Shown: piece after piece, positions 53,092-61,809 of the stretch | How positions within the stretch are numbered: the stretch's first letter is position 1 | How the letters are laid out: every line of letters starts with the position of its first letter | Origin: DASZUK01 sp035547695 | GTDB lineage: Bacteria; Actinomycetota; Acidimicrobiia; Acidimicrobiales; RAAP-2 | DNA: 64,000 nt | Direction of reading: 5' to 3' | Assembly: GCA_035547695.1 (NCBI GenBank) | Contig: DASZUK010000059.1 | Span: forward strand, 23,313 to 87,312 | The notes under the pieces: model-generated | Database searches by the model: none | What the model saw: only the letters and a program-made list of their open reading frames with translations | Told to the model about the DNA's origin: nothing | Program-made: the position numbers and the translations under genes

Positions 53092-53610
53092 TCAGGCGCT
53101 TCCGGCGCCGGTTGCGTCCCGCCGGCCGGCGGCCATGCGTCGGGCGGCTTCGGCCCACAGCCCGTCGTTGCCGGACGACCACAGCCGGGTCCATCTGAGC
53201 TTCGTGAGCTTCCAGGCTCCTTCGAGGCGTGCCGCTTCCAGGTCGTACCGGGCACCGATCGTCGACCAGGGCTCTCCCCGCTCGATGTCCATGTGGTGGG
53301 TGGCCAGGACGTAGCAACTGCACGTCGCCCGATCACCCTCGACGGTGACCAGGTGGTTCGTGTTGAGGTGTTGCGTAGACGAGAACTGGCTGATCATGGC
53401 GATCAGTCCGTGGGTCCGGCGATCCGTCTCGTAGCGCCCTGACGAGAGCGGGCTTCCCGCCGGGAACCCGACGAACTCGACCTCTTGCTCGTCGGCCCAC
53501 GCCGACCGGACGGCGTCGTAGGACCGGGTGTCGATCCCGTCCATCCAGGTGAGGACCAACCGAGTGACCGCCTCTTGGTCGATGAGCCGCTGCAACGCCC
53601 CGTCTACCAC
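53092..53610 (-). CDS. SnoaL-like (NTF2-fold) protein
   Basis: A protein of about 172 residues with LIDQEAVTRLVLTWMDGIDT, HGLIAMISQF and a THHMDIERG strand, the SnoaL_4 pattern also seen at 29090. The start is uncertain: GTG 53610 fits the family, but the frame stays open to 53778, past an operator candidate at 53730-53748, which argues for a downstream start. Role unknown: dehydratase, isomerase or binding protein. Confidence 0.72.
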   Translation of the reverse strand: MVDGALQRLIDQEAVTRLVLTWMDGIDTRSYDAVRSAWADEQEVEFVGFPAGSPLSSGRYETDRRTHGLIAMISQFSSTQHLNTNHLVTVEGDRATCSCYVLATHHMDIERGEPWSTIGARYDLEAARLEGAWKLTKLRWTRLWSSGNDGLWAEAARRMAAGRRDATGAGSA

Positions 53611-53729
53611 CTCGGCCGCCCCACGGAGGTCATTGTCGTCGCCGTCGCTCGTCGCCGACGGCGACGGTTCCGCGCCTTGGAACACCCGAGGCCGAGCGCA
53701 CGCATCCGTCGTCGGTCGACCCCGGTCGG

Positions 53730-53748
53730 CGTTCCAGCCGCCGGAACC
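53730..53748. promoter_or_regulatory. Palindromic operator candidate, site 17
   Basis: CGTTCC-N7-GGAACC (spacer agccgcc), exact core, between the divergent SnoaL-like gene (129 bases) and the alpha/beta hydrolase (51 bases). Confidence 0.7.
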
Positions 53749-53789
53749 GACGCCTGCGGTCCCCCGCTCCACCGACAACGCTGCCCGGT

Positions 53790-54725
53790 GTGCAAACGCC
53801 TGGTGCCGCGCCCGTTCCGGAACGGCGCGCCTTCCGGGGAGCCGACGGGAACCGCCTGGTGGGGGAGGTCGCAGGGAACCCTGCCGATCCTCCGGTCATT
53901 CTCTTCCCCGGCATCGGCCAGACCCGGCACTCCTGGCGCACGACCTTCCTCGCCCTGGCGGCAGGCGGATGGCGGGCCGTCACGATCGACCAACGAGGCC
54001 ACGGCGACAGCGACTGGGTTCCCGATGGCGACTACTCGAACGACGCCTTCGCACGCGACGTCGATGCCGTGGCCCGGCAGGTCGACCGACCTCCGGCCCT
54101 GGTCGGGGCCTCGTTGGGGGGGATCGCGTCGTTGCTCGCCGCCGCCGAGGACCAGCGGCTGGCCCGGGCCCTGGTCCTCGTGGACATCGGGCCCCGGGTG
54201 GCCCTGGAAGGTGCGAGGCGGATCACCACCTTCATGAACGAGCACGTCGAGAACGGCTTCGCATCGTTGGACGAGGCGGCCGACGCCCTGCAGCGCTTCA
54301 ACCCTGCCCGCCAACGGTCCAAAGACACCAGCGGCCTGCAGAAGAACCTTCGGCTGCGAGACGACGGGCGGTGGGTGTGGCACTGGGATCCCCGGCTGGT
54401 CGACCGGCTTCAACCGCCGGGCGGAAGCGGTGCGCAGACCCGGGACGAGACGGAGATCGCCCTGGCGGCCGGGCGGGTCGACCTTCCCATGCTGCTGGTG
54501 CGTGGGCGGTCGAGCGATCTCATCAGCGACGACGCGGCACGGGAGTTCCTCCGTTTGGCCCCTCACGCGGCGTACGTCGACATCGCCGGGGCGGGGCACA
54601 TGGTGGTGGGCGACCACAACGACGCTTTCAACGGGACGATCGTGGACTTCCTGGCATGTCAGCGTGAGCCCTCTTCCGGTGGTGGCGATCGCAGCAGCGA
54701 CTGGAGTTTCGATGCGTCCGAGTAG
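53790..54725 (+). CDS. Alpha/beta hydrolase
   Basis: A 311-residue alpha/beta-hydrolase. The oxyanion region is FPGIGQTRHSW, DQRGHGDSD follows, the nucleophile elbow is GASLGG and the histidine is in GAGHMVVGDH. These features also occur in peroxidase-like and lactonase members, so the reaction is open. The GTG start at 53790 has no clear ribosome site. It leads a plus-strand unit with the alcohol dehydrogenase and an amidohydrolase. Confidence 0.85.
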   Translation: MQTPGAAPVPERRAFRGADGNRLVGEVAGNPADPPVILFPGIGQTRHSWRTTFLALAAGGWRAVTIDQRGHGDSDWVPDGDYSNDAFARDVDAVARQVDRPPALVGASLGGIASLLAAAEDQRLARALVLVDIGPRVALEGARRITTFMNEHVENGFASLDEAADALQRFNPARQRSKDTSGLQKNLRLRDDGRWVWHWDPRLVDRLQPPGGSGAQTRDETEIALAAGRVDLPMLLVRGRSSDLISDDAAREFLRLAPHAAYVDIAGAGHMVVGDHNDAFNGTIVDFLACQREPSSGGGDRSSDWSFDASE

Positions 54726-54764
54726 CCGTTGGACGGACAAGCCCGGATCAGGAGGAGGAAACCG

Positions 54765-55916
54765 ATGAAGACGCGAGCCGCGGTGTGCTCCGGAGTCCAC
54801 GAGCCCTGGAAGGTCGAAGAGATCGATGTCGATCCGCCCGGGCCCCACGATGTGCTGGTACAGATGGCCTACGCCGGAATGTGCCATTCGGACGAGCACC
54901 TCCGGACCGGCGACATGGTCCGTCCACCCGAGGTCCTCGCTGCCTACGGGGTCGAGTCGATGTTCCCCATGATCGGTGGTCACGAGGGGGCCGGGATCGT
55001 GGTCGAGGTGGGATCGCGCGTCGAGACACTCGTCGTGGGTGACCACGTGGCCGCCTCGTTCGTTCCGGCATGTGGCTACTGCCGGTGGTGTGCGTCGGGC
55101 CGGCAGCACCTCTGTGACAAGGGGGCGAGCATCCTCGCTGGTCCCATGGTGAGCGACGGGCAGTGGCGCCATCATCTGGAGGGGAAGCGGGTGAACCGGA
55201 TGGGCCAGGTCGGCACCTTCTCGGAGCTGGCGCTGGCCAGCGAGGCGTCCTGGATCAAGATCGATCCCGACGCGTCACTGCGGGCGGCGGCGCTGATCAG
55301 TTGTGGCATCTCGACGGGCTACGGATCGGCCGTCAACCGGGCCAAGGTCGAACCAGGGGAGACGGTGGTCGTGGTCGGCTGCGGTGGCGTCGGGTCGGGA
55401 GCCATCCAGGGGGCGAAGCTCGCCGGAGCGAGCGTCATCGTGGCGGTGGACCTCCTTCCCTCCAAGGTCGACCGGGCCATGCGCATCGGGGCCACCCACG
55501 GAGCGGCGTCCATGGCCGAAGCTGCCACCGTGGTGAACGACCTGACCTGGGGCGTCATGGCCGAGGTCGTGGTCCTCACGCCGGGGCTGTTGACAGGAGA
55601 GCTGATCGGCGCGGCGAGCCAGCTCGCCGCCAAGGACGGACGGATCGTCGTCACCGCCATCGCCCCGGCGGCCCAGCACCAGGTCGAGCTCGGCCTCAAC
55701 CGGTTCGCCATGTACAACCAGGCGCTTCTCGGCACCGTGTTCGGCTCCTGCAGCCCGCGGGTCCAGGTGCCCAAGCTGCTGCGCCTGTACGGGGTGGGCC
55801 TCTTGGACGTGGATGCCCTTGTCACGCAGGAGTACTCGCTGGACGAGGTGCAGAACGGTTACGACGACCTGGCCTCGGGGGCCAACGTGCGCGGCGTCCT
55901 GCGCTTCGGGTCCTGA
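54765..55916 (+). CDS. NDMA-dependent-type zinc alcohol dehydrogenase
   Basis: A 383-residue zinc alcohol dehydrogenase. The catalytic zinc ligands are C40 and the histidine of GGHEGAG; the structural zinc site is CGYCRWCASGRQHLC; the nucleotide loop is GCGGVGSGAIQ. The layout matches the Rxyl_3153-type NDMA-dependent family, whose tightly bound NAD is thought to be recycled through mycofactocin. No mycofactocin biosynthesis gene is in the window. ATG 54765 has AGGAGGAGG. Confidence 0.87.
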   Translation: MKTRAAVCSGVHEPWKVEEIDVDPPGPHDVLVQMAYAGMCHSDEHLRTGDMVRPPEVLAAYGVESMFPMIGGHEGAGIVVEVGSRVETLVVGDHVAASFVPACGYCRWCASGRQHLCDKGASILAGPMVSDGQWRHHLEGKRVNRMGQVGTFSELALASEASWIKIDPDASLRAAALISCGISTGYGSAVNRAKVEPGETVVVVGCGGVGSGAIQGAKLAGASVIVAVDLLPSKVDRAMRIGATHGAASMAEAATVVNDLTWGVMAEVVVLTPGLLTGELIGAASQLAAKDGRIVVTAIAPAAQHQVELGLNRFAMYNQALLGTVFGSCSPRVQVPKLLRLYGVGLLDVDALVTQEYSLDEVQNGYDDLASGANVRGVLRFGS

Positions 55917-55967
55917 GCGGGCACCCACGGTGAGGCCCGGCCGGTCGACGGTCTGAGAGCGGGTGAG

Positions 55968-57185
55968 ATGGCTCCAGAAACGCAGCCCTCCGGATGGTTG
56001 ATCTCGGTCGACGACCATGTGCTGGAGCCACCCCACGTGTGGACCGATCGGCTGGCGGCCAAGGACCGCCAGGACGGGCCCCGGATGGTGGACGGTCCCG
56101 ACGGCGAGGCCTGGGTGTACGAGGGACGGGTGGTGCCGACCAACGGCCTCTCGGCGACGGTCGGCCGGCGCCGCGAGGACTTCAGCCCCGAACCGCTCTC
56201 CTACCGGGAGATGCGCCCGGGCTGTTACGACCCGATCGCCAGGGTCGAGGACATGGACCGGGCCGGCATACTTGCCTCGGTGTGCTTTCCGTCGTTTCCC
56301 CGCTTCTGCGGGCAGATCTTCTGGGAGGCGAGCGACCGCCGGTTGGCGCTCCTCTGCGTGCGGGCCTACAACGACTGGATGCTCGACGAGTGGTGCGCAG
56401 CCGCGCCCGGACGGTACATCCCTCTGATCATCCTCCCCCTGTGGGATCCCGCCGAGGCGGCGCGGGAGATCGAGCGTTGTGCTGCCAGGGGAGCGCGGGC
56501 CGTGGCCTTCTCCGAGGATCCCTCACCGCTGGGCCTTCCGAGCATCCACGACCCTTCCAGGTATTGGGACCCCGTCTTCGCCGCCGCCGAGCGGACCGAC
56601 ATCGCGGTGGCCATCCACGTCGGCTCCTCGTCGACGACCCCGGCGGTGGCCGAAGGAGCGCCGTTCCTGGCGAACCTGGCGTTCGGGGCCAGCCGGACGG
56701 CGGCGACGATGCTGTCCTGGCTGTTCAGCGGCAACTTCCAGCGGTTCCCGAAACTTCGGATCGTCCTGTCAGAGGGTGAGATCGGCTGGATCCCCTACTT
56801 CCTCGAACGTGCCGAACAGGTCCTGGACAAGCAGCGGTTCTGGGCTTCCCGAGGCGTGGGGTTCTCCGGCGGCCTGGAGGTGGGACGGGCCGGCGAGGCC
56901 CCTGCAGCCGTCGACTTCATGGACCTCGACGTCCGCCGGGACTACCTCGATCACATCTACGGCTGCTTCATCGACGACGTCCACGGGCTCGGCAACCTGG
57001 CGATGATCGGCGAGGACAACGTCATGATCGAGACCGACTACCCCCATTCGGACACCACCTGGCCGGACAGCTACGCCGTCGCTGCCGCCCGGGTCGCCCA
57101 CCTGGCACCCGAGGTCCAGTGCAAGATCCTCCGCGGCAACGCCGAAAGGGTGTTCCGGTTCACGCCGACCGAGCCGACGACCTGA
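55968..57185 (+). CDS. Amidohydrolase_2 family protein (D-x-H variant)
   Basis: A 405-residue TIM-barrel protein. LISVDDHVLEPPHVW gives D15-x-H17; AIHVGSSS, SEGEIGWIPYFLERAEQ and ETDYPHSD supply the other expected ligands. It is the closest intact relative of the frameshifted gene at 22870: both contain CFPSFPRFCGQ. It starts 51 bases after the alcohol dehydrogenase and converges on the thiolase gene. Hydrolase or decarboxylase; substrate unknown. Confidence 0.87.
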   Translation: MAPETQPSGWLISVDDHVLEPPHVWTDRLAAKDRQDGPRMVDGPDGEAWVYEGRVVPTNGLSATVGRRREDFSPEPLSYREMRPGCYDPIARVEDMDRAGILASVCFPSFPRFCGQIFWEASDRRLALLCVRAYNDWMLDEWCAAAPGRYIPLIILPLWDPAEAAREIERCAARGARAVAFSEDPSPLGLPSIHDPSRYWDPVFAAAERTDIAVAIHVGSSSTTPAVAEGAPFLANLAFGASRTAATMLSWLFSGNFQRFPKLRIVLSEGEIGWIPYFLERAEQVLDKQRFWASRGVGFSGGLEVGRAGEAPAAVDFMDLDVRRDYLDHIYGCFIDDVHGLGNLAMIGEDNVMIETDYPHSDTTWPDSYAVAAARVAHLAPEVQCKILRGNAERVFRFTPTEPTT

Positions 57186-57204
57186 GCCAAGCCTGCCGGT
57201 GGAG

Positions 57205-58347
57205 TCACCGTCGGGCACCCTCGAGCAGCAGGACGACGCAGCCGTTCCCCGACAGCCCGGACATGTTGCCCCCCATCGTCTCCACCAGCCCGAGACGGGC
57301 CCCCGGCACCTGGCGTCCGGCGGCCTGACCGGTCAACTGCCAGTAGACCTCCGCCACCTGTGCCAGCCCGGTCGCACCGATCGGGTGGCCGCGGGACAGG
57401 AGCCCACCGGACGGGTTCACCGGCTGGCGGCCGCCCACGAACGTCTGCCCGTCTCGGAGGAGGTGGTGGCCCTTGCCCACATCGGCCAGGCCGAGAGCCT
57501 CGAGGGTCACCAGCTCGCCGATGGTGAAGGCGTCGTGGACCTCCAGGACGTCGACGTCGGAAGGACGCACGCCGGCCTCGGCATAGGCCTTGGCGGCGGT
57601 CGCCTCGATGAGCTCGAAATTCCAGACGTGGTCCGTTCCGGACGGCCAGAGGCCACCGCCCACCCAGGCCGACGATCGGATCCCGACAGGTGACGCCCCT
57701 CCGGCCACCGCCGCCGGCGCCTGCACGACGGCGGCGGCCGCCCCGTCGGCGATGGCGCTGCACTGGAGCAGGGTGAGGGGATCGGCGATCATCCTGCTGT
57801 CGAGCACGTCTTCGACCGTGAACGAGCCGCTGTACTGGGCCCGCGAGTTCGCCATGGCGTGCCGGTGGTTCTTGACCGAGACCATGGCCAGATCCTCGAT
57901 CGTGACCCCGTAGAGGTCGAGGTAGCGCCTGGCGCTCATGGCGTACATCCCGGGGAGCGGCATCCCGGTACGGCCCTCCTCGTCGTCGGCTTCGGGCGGG
58001 ATGGCCCCACGGATGCGGTCGGACATCTTCTCCACGCCCAGCGCGAGCACCGTGGTGGCCTGGCCGGAACGGACCGCCTCCTGGGCGAGATGGAGTGCCG
58101 TGGTCCCGCTGGCACATGCCTGTTCGACCCTGAGCACCGGGATGCCGGCGATGCCGGCGGCCCTCAGGACCTGCTGGGCGATACCGGGGCCGCCGAAGAC
58201 GTTACCGACGAAGGCCTGCTCGACGTCGCCGCGGCCGATACCGGCGGCGGTGAGGGCTTCGTCGATGGCCGTCGCCGCCAGTTCCGGAGCCGCCGGCGCC
58301 TGCTTGCCGAAGAACGACGTACCCACTCCGCTGATGACGGCGCTCAT
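57205..58347 (-). CDS. Thiolase-superfamily protein (SCP2/lipid-transfer type)
   Basis: A 380-residue thiolase-fold enzyme. The nucleophilic cysteine is C78 in EQACASG, the histidines are in VHDAFT and SRGHPIGATG, and NGCVVLLLE ends the chain. It could perform thiolytic cleavage of a 3-ketoacyl-CoA. Homologues paired with a DUF35 protein, such as steroid Ltp2, act as retro-aldolases on beta-hydroxy-acyl-CoAs, so that reaction must also be considered. ATG 58347 overlaps the DUF35 gene stop by four bases. Confidence 0.9.
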   Translation of the reverse strand: MSAVISGVGTSFFGKQAPAAPELAATAIDEALTAAGIGRGDVEQAFVGNVFGGPGIAQQVLRAAGIAGIPVLRVEQACASGTTALHLAQEAVRSGQATTVLALGVEKMSDRIRGAIPPEADDEEGRTGMPLPGMYAMSARRYLDLYGVTIEDLAMVSVKNHRHAMANSRAQYSGSFTVEDVLDSRMIADPLTLLQCSAIADGAAAAVVQAPAAVAGGASPVGIRSSAWVGGGLWPSGTDHVWNFELIEATAAKAYAEAGVRPSDVDVLEVHDAFTIGELVTLEALGLADVGKGHHLLRDGQTFVGGRQPVNPSGGLLSRGHPIGATGLAQVAEVYWQLTGQAAGRQVPGARLGLVETMGGNMSGLSGNGCVVLLLEGARR

Positions 58348-58775
58348 ACAGGTCCTGTTCCTTGGCTGGCGGTCGTGGCGACCGGGTCCCCCAGGTCGTT
58401 CACGCCGACGATCGTTGCCGCATCGCCGGTGCCGAGGCCTCGGACCTCTCCACCCCGTCCGTCGCCGTCCACCATGTGGCAGAGCAGACGGGGTCCGTCC
58501 TTGAGATCGACGTACCCGAGCGTGTACGGAGGCTGTCGGTCGACGACCGGTATCCGCACCACCGTCCACGACCAGAGCTTCCCTTCGCCCGAGATCGTCG
58601 TCGGTGCCAGTTCACCTCCACACCGGGCGCACCGGTAGGAACGGAGGATGGTCACCAAGTCACAGTCGATGCACCACGACGCGTCGAGAACGGCCTTCCT
58701 GCCCCGAACGGTGATCGGCAGCCGTGGATCGGCCGGACGGTCAACCGCTCCGGCAGCCCGATTGCTCTCGGTCAT
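58344..58775 (-). CDS. DUF35/OB-fold zinc-ribbon protein
   Basis: A 143-residue protein with a rubredoxin-like zinc ribbon (C-x2-C in CIDC, then C-x2-C in CARC) followed by an OB fold (GKLWSWTVVRIP, PYTLGYVDL). Such proteins form complexes with the adjacent thiolase-like subunit and complete its acyl-CoA site. The pairing and overlap with the thiolase gene are typical. Confidence 0.92.
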   Translation of the reverse strand: MTESNRAAGAVDRPADPRLPITVRGRKAVLDASWCIDCDLVTILRSYRCARCGGELAPTTISGEGKLWSWTVVRIPVVDRQPPYTLGYVDLKDGPRLLCHMVDGDGRGGEVRGLGTGDAATIVGVNDLGDPVATTASQGTGPV

Positions 58776-58790
58776 ACACCCTCCCTCGCC

Positions 58791-59558
58791 CTAGCCAATG
58801 AAGGCGCCGCCGTTCACGTCGAGCACGGCCCCGTCGAGGTAGCCGCCGCCGTCGGAGAGCAAGAAGGCAACGGTTGCGGCGATCTCCTCCGGCCGTCCGA
58901 CCCGGCGCAGGGGCACGTTCGCCACGGCATGTTCGACCACCTGAGCAGCCGCTTCTCGGGCCTGCGGGGTGTCGATCCGACCAGGGGCAATGGCGTTCAC
59001 CGTGATGCCGTGAGGGCCCAGCTCTGCCGCCAGGCAGCGGGTCAGTCCGATGACACCGGCCTTGGTGGCCGAGTACGCGGCATCGGCCGCCGGGACCGCG
59101 GTTCGGCCGGCCCGGGAGCTGATGTTCACGATGCGGCCGGACCCGGCGCGCGTCATGTGGGGCACCACCTCCCGGCAGAGGACGAACGGTGCAGTCAAAT
59201 TCACGGCCACCAACTCGTTCCAGTCGCCCAGGGATATGGCCTCGAGCGCCGGCCTGGTGCCGTCAGGCCCCAACAGGCCGTAGCCGGCGTTGTTCACCAG
59301 GGCGTCGATCCGGCCGTGGCGTTCGATGACCCGGTTGACGGCCCCGGTGACGGCAGTCGTGTCGGTGACGTCCACCTGGTCGGGCTCGACCGAAGGGCGA
59401 GAATGTGGTGGGTCCCCCGCCAACGCCACCACGTCCGGCGAGCGATCCCAGGCGACGACGGTCCAGCCGTCGTCGGAGAGCCGGAGGGCGATGGCCCGAC
59501 CGAGACCCCGTGCGGCGCCGGTGACGATCGCTACCCGTTGGTCCGTTCGGTTCACCAT
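58791..59558 (-). CDS. Short-chain dehydrogenase/reductase (FabG-like)
   Basis: A 255-residue classical SDR. TGAARGLGRAI binds the cofactor, NNAGYGL is intact, the catalytic serine is in NISSRAG and the tyrosine and lysine in YSATKAG. GAVLDVNGG closes the chain. It would oxidise a 3-hydroxyacyl-CoA or alcohol to the ketone used by the downstream thiolase. ATG 59558 has AGGA in front; the open frame is much longer but without homology. First gene of the SDR, DUF35, thiolase unit. Confidence 0.9.
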   Translation of the reverse strand: MVNRTDQRVAIVTGAARGLGRAIALRLSDDGWTVVAWDRSPDVVALAGDPPHSRPSVEPDQVDVTDTTAVTGAVNRVIERHGRIDALVNNAGYGLLGPDGTRPALEAISLGDWNELVAVNLTAPFVLCREVVPHMTRAGSGRIVNISSRAGRTAVPAADAAYSATKAGVIGLTRCLAAELGPHGITVNAIAPGRIDTPQAREAAAQVVEHAVANVPLRRVGRPEEIAATVAFLLSDGGGYLDGAVLDVNGGAFIG

Positions 59559-59617
59559 GCCGTCCTCTCTCAGCGCCACGAAGAGCCTGACGTACCGGTT
59601 CGATCCAGGCGGCCCCG

Positions 59618-59636
59618 CTTTCCGGCGGCTGGAACG
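59618..59636. promoter_or_regulatory. Palindromic operator candidate, site 18
   Basis: CTTTCC-N7-GGAACG (spacer ggcggct), exact core, 69 bases from the SDR start. It is the rightmost member of the family found. Confidence 0.6.
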
Positions 59637-59952
59637 GCGGTGCTCTCTGATGCGACCTCCCGTGCGCTGCAGGACGGGCCACCCCGACGGTCTGACCCCG
59701 GTAGGTGCCCGACACCTCCAACCTCTCGGGCGGCGTTGATCCGGTACGGGCGCCCACCGGGGTTGGCCAGTGCACCGTGGTCCCGGGTCCTCCCGGGTCC
59801 TCCCGGGTCCGGTCGTGGCGGACCGGGTGGGAACGGATGAGCTCGTTGTCGACCGAGGACGGTGTCGGTCGTTCGCCGTAGTCGACAGCGGGCCTGGCTC
59901 CATCTCGAGCGCCTCGACCACGTCTACATCAAGGGGTAAGCGACACCTGACC
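59637..59952. other. Gap without a gene
   Basis: Apart from the 10-bp repeat at 59781-59810 I see no coding region with family features here. Open frames crossing it are out-of-frame extensions of the neighbours. Confidence 0.6.
59781..59810. repeat. Perfect 10-bp tandem repeat, three units
   Basis: TCCCGGGTCC repeated three times without change. Confidence 0.95.
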
Positions 59953-60888
59953 CTAGGCCGCTTTGATGCCGACGATGGGTTGGTCGAGGGGCTGACCGGC
60001 CATGGACCCGTAGAACGGGGCGTCGCCGAAGGCGAAGACCCCGCCGTCGGCTCCGGCGATCCAGTAGCCCCCGTCGTCGGCGGTGGCGGCCATCCCCACC
60101 GCGGGCTGGTTGAGCCGACTTCCCCCCATGGAACCGTAGAACTGGGCGTCGCCCAAGGCGAAGACCCCGCCGTTGGCACCCAGAACCCACCCGTTCCCCG
60201 CTCCCGGCAACTGGAGCAGTCCCACGAAGGGCCCGTCGGGGAGCCTTCCGGCCTCGATGAAGGCGACTGTCCCGGTGCCCCAGCCGACGACCGGGTTCCC
60301 GTAGCCCAGGTTCACGAGCACCTCGAGGTCGGGCTGCAGCAGGTCGGCCAGCGGGATCCCCACCACCGGGATCTCCCTGAGGGGATTGAGGAGCGGAAGT
60401 TCCTGGGTCGGGATCGTGTAGTAGGAGCCGTAGAACGGGGCGTCGCCGAAGGCGAAGACCCCGCCGTCGGCCGCCACCTCGACGTACCCGCCGCCGTCGG
60501 GCATGGCCTCCATGCCCACGATCGGCGCGTTGAGTGGCCGGCCGGCCATGGAGCCGTAGAACCGGGCATCTCCGAAGGCGAACATCCCGCCGTCGGCCGC
60601 CACCTCCCAGTAGCCATGACGGTCCGGCGTCGGGTCCATCCCGACGATCGGGGCGTTGAGCGGCCGGCCGGCCATGGAGCCGTAGAACGGCGCATTGAAG
60701 GCGTACACTTCGCCGTCGGCCGACACCTCCCAGTAGCCCGTCGTCGAGCCGTCCGAAGCCGAACTGGCCAGGACTGCCGGCTTGGCCGCCGCTCCGGCGG
60801 GCCCTCCGGCCAGGCAACCGCCGAGGACGACGGCGCCCATGAGGGCACTCCCGCCCACCGCGGCGACGATGCGCCTTCCTCTTCCCAA
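59953..60888 (-). CDS. Secreted repeat lipoprotein (GYWEV/FYGSMAG repeats)
   Basis: A surface protein of about 311 residues. After a basic start (GRGRR) and a hydrophobic stretch comes LGGC, a lipobox, so it is probably lipid-anchored. Five repeats of about 40 residues follow, each with a GYWEV-like strand, ADGGVFAFGDA, FYGSMAG and PIVGM. Such repeats are common in Acidimicrobiia secreted proteins and probably form beta-propeller-like blades. I prefer TTG 60888 because it gives a normal signal peptide; the frame is open to GTG 61002. Function unknown. Confidence 0.75.
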   Translation of the reverse strand: MGRGRRIVAAVGGSALMGAVVLGGCLAGGPAGAAAKPAVLASSASDGSTTGYWEVSADGEVYAFNAPFYGSMAGRPLNAPIVGMDPTPDRHGYWEVAADGGMFAFGDARFYGSMAGRPLNAPIVGMEAMPDGGGYVEVAADGGVFAFGDAPFYGSYYTIPTQELPLLNPLREIPVVGIPLADLLQPDLEVLVNLGYGNPVVGWGTGTVAFIEAGRLPDGPFVGLLQLPGAGNGWVLGANGGVFALGDAQFYGSMGGSRLNQPAVGMAATADDGGYWIAGADGGVFAFGDAPFYGSMAGQPLDQPIVGIKAA

Positions 60889-61080
60889 CGCGATGCACCC
60901 CTTGCCGAGCTCGGACCGACAGTACCGGGTCCGGCATGGTTGGGCGGAACGCCGCTTCCGGTGGCTCAGGCCTCCGGGATGGCCTCCCACCACTGGCACC
61001 ACCCCTCGGCCCCTCCCAGGATCGTCGATCTCCTTGGGCTCCGGATCGGGGATGACGTAGCGGACACGTCGACAGGTTAT

Positions 61081-61779
61081 CTAGGAGACATTGTCAATCA
61101 TGGCCAATATGTGATGCCTATTGCGCTCAATATGCTCTACGGTTACCGTCCGGACTTCGGATTCAGACCCGGACTTCATCGCATCCAGAAGCGGCATATG
61201 ATCTCTGCGATCGGCGTCCGCCTCATGCTCCAGGGCAAACCGCAAGCCGGCGTACCGCTCCGTGGCGGTGTAGACGTGATTCCAGATCCGAAAGTCCCAG
61301 TCGGACATGGCGTTCCTGAGCAGCCGCAAGTGGAACTGTCGGTGCACATCGAGCCGCTCCCCCACGATCATTCGACCGTGGAGCCTGTCCAGGATCGCTT
61401 CCAACCGCTTTCGGTCGTCCGCGGTCAGCGAAGACGAACTTTCGATCGCCAGCCTCGGCTCCAGTTTCAGGCGTAGCCGAAACAAGCCGAGGACGTCGTC
61501 GCGGTTCATCGGCCGGACCCGACCGCCCTTGGTCGGCAGCATGTCAACCAAGCCCTCCGATTCCAAGCGGCGAAGGGCCTCGCGAATGGGCACGTGACTA
61601 ACGCCAAGTTGGGCCGCCAGCTCGCTGACGGTGAAGCATTGGCCTGCTGGCAAACCACCGGAAACGATGGATTTTCGAAGGCTGACCGAGACGAGATTGA
61701 CGATAGAGCTCGGATCTACCGGCACCATGGAGGAGGGGCCTGATGCCCACCTGCCAGCGGCGGACGCCGTCACACCCAC
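61081..61779 (-). CDS. GntR-family transcriptional regulator (FCD/FadR subgroup)
   Basis: A 232-residue regulator. The N-terminal winged helix-turn-helix is clear (TVSELAAQLGVSHVPIREAL, then RLESEGLVDMLPTKGGRV). The C-terminal all-helical FCD domain has FHLRLLRNAMSD and late histidines of the metal/ligand site. These proteins usually bind short palindromes and respond to organic acids. GTG 61779 or ATG 61728 may be the start. The gene appears less GC-rich than its neighbours. It is the only transcription factor recognised in the window; its targets are unknown. Confidence 0.9.
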   Translation of the reverse strand: MGVTASAAGRWASGPSSMVPVDPSSIVNLVSVSLRKSIVSGGLPAGQCFTVSELAAQLGVSHVPIREALRRLESEGLVDMLPTKGGRVRPMNRDDVLGLFRLRLKLEPRLAIESSSSLTADDRKRLEAILDRLHGRMIVGERLDVHRQFHLRLLRNAMSDWDFRIWNHVYTATERYAGLRFALEHEADADRRDHMPLLDAMKSGSESEVRTVTVEHIERNRHHILAMIDNVS

Positions 61780-61809
61780 CTCGCTCTACGCCCTAAGACC
61801 ACGCCCACC

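Noticed and set aside
53814..53823. GTTCCGGAAC palindrome inside the alpha/beta hydrolase gene
   Set aside because: It lacks the 7-base spacer and lies in coding sequence, so it is not counted as a member of the operator family.
59770..61476. Plus-strand open frame of 568 codons
   Set aside because: Runs antisense to the repeat lipoprotein and the GntR gene; its repeats are only the reverse reading of those repeats.
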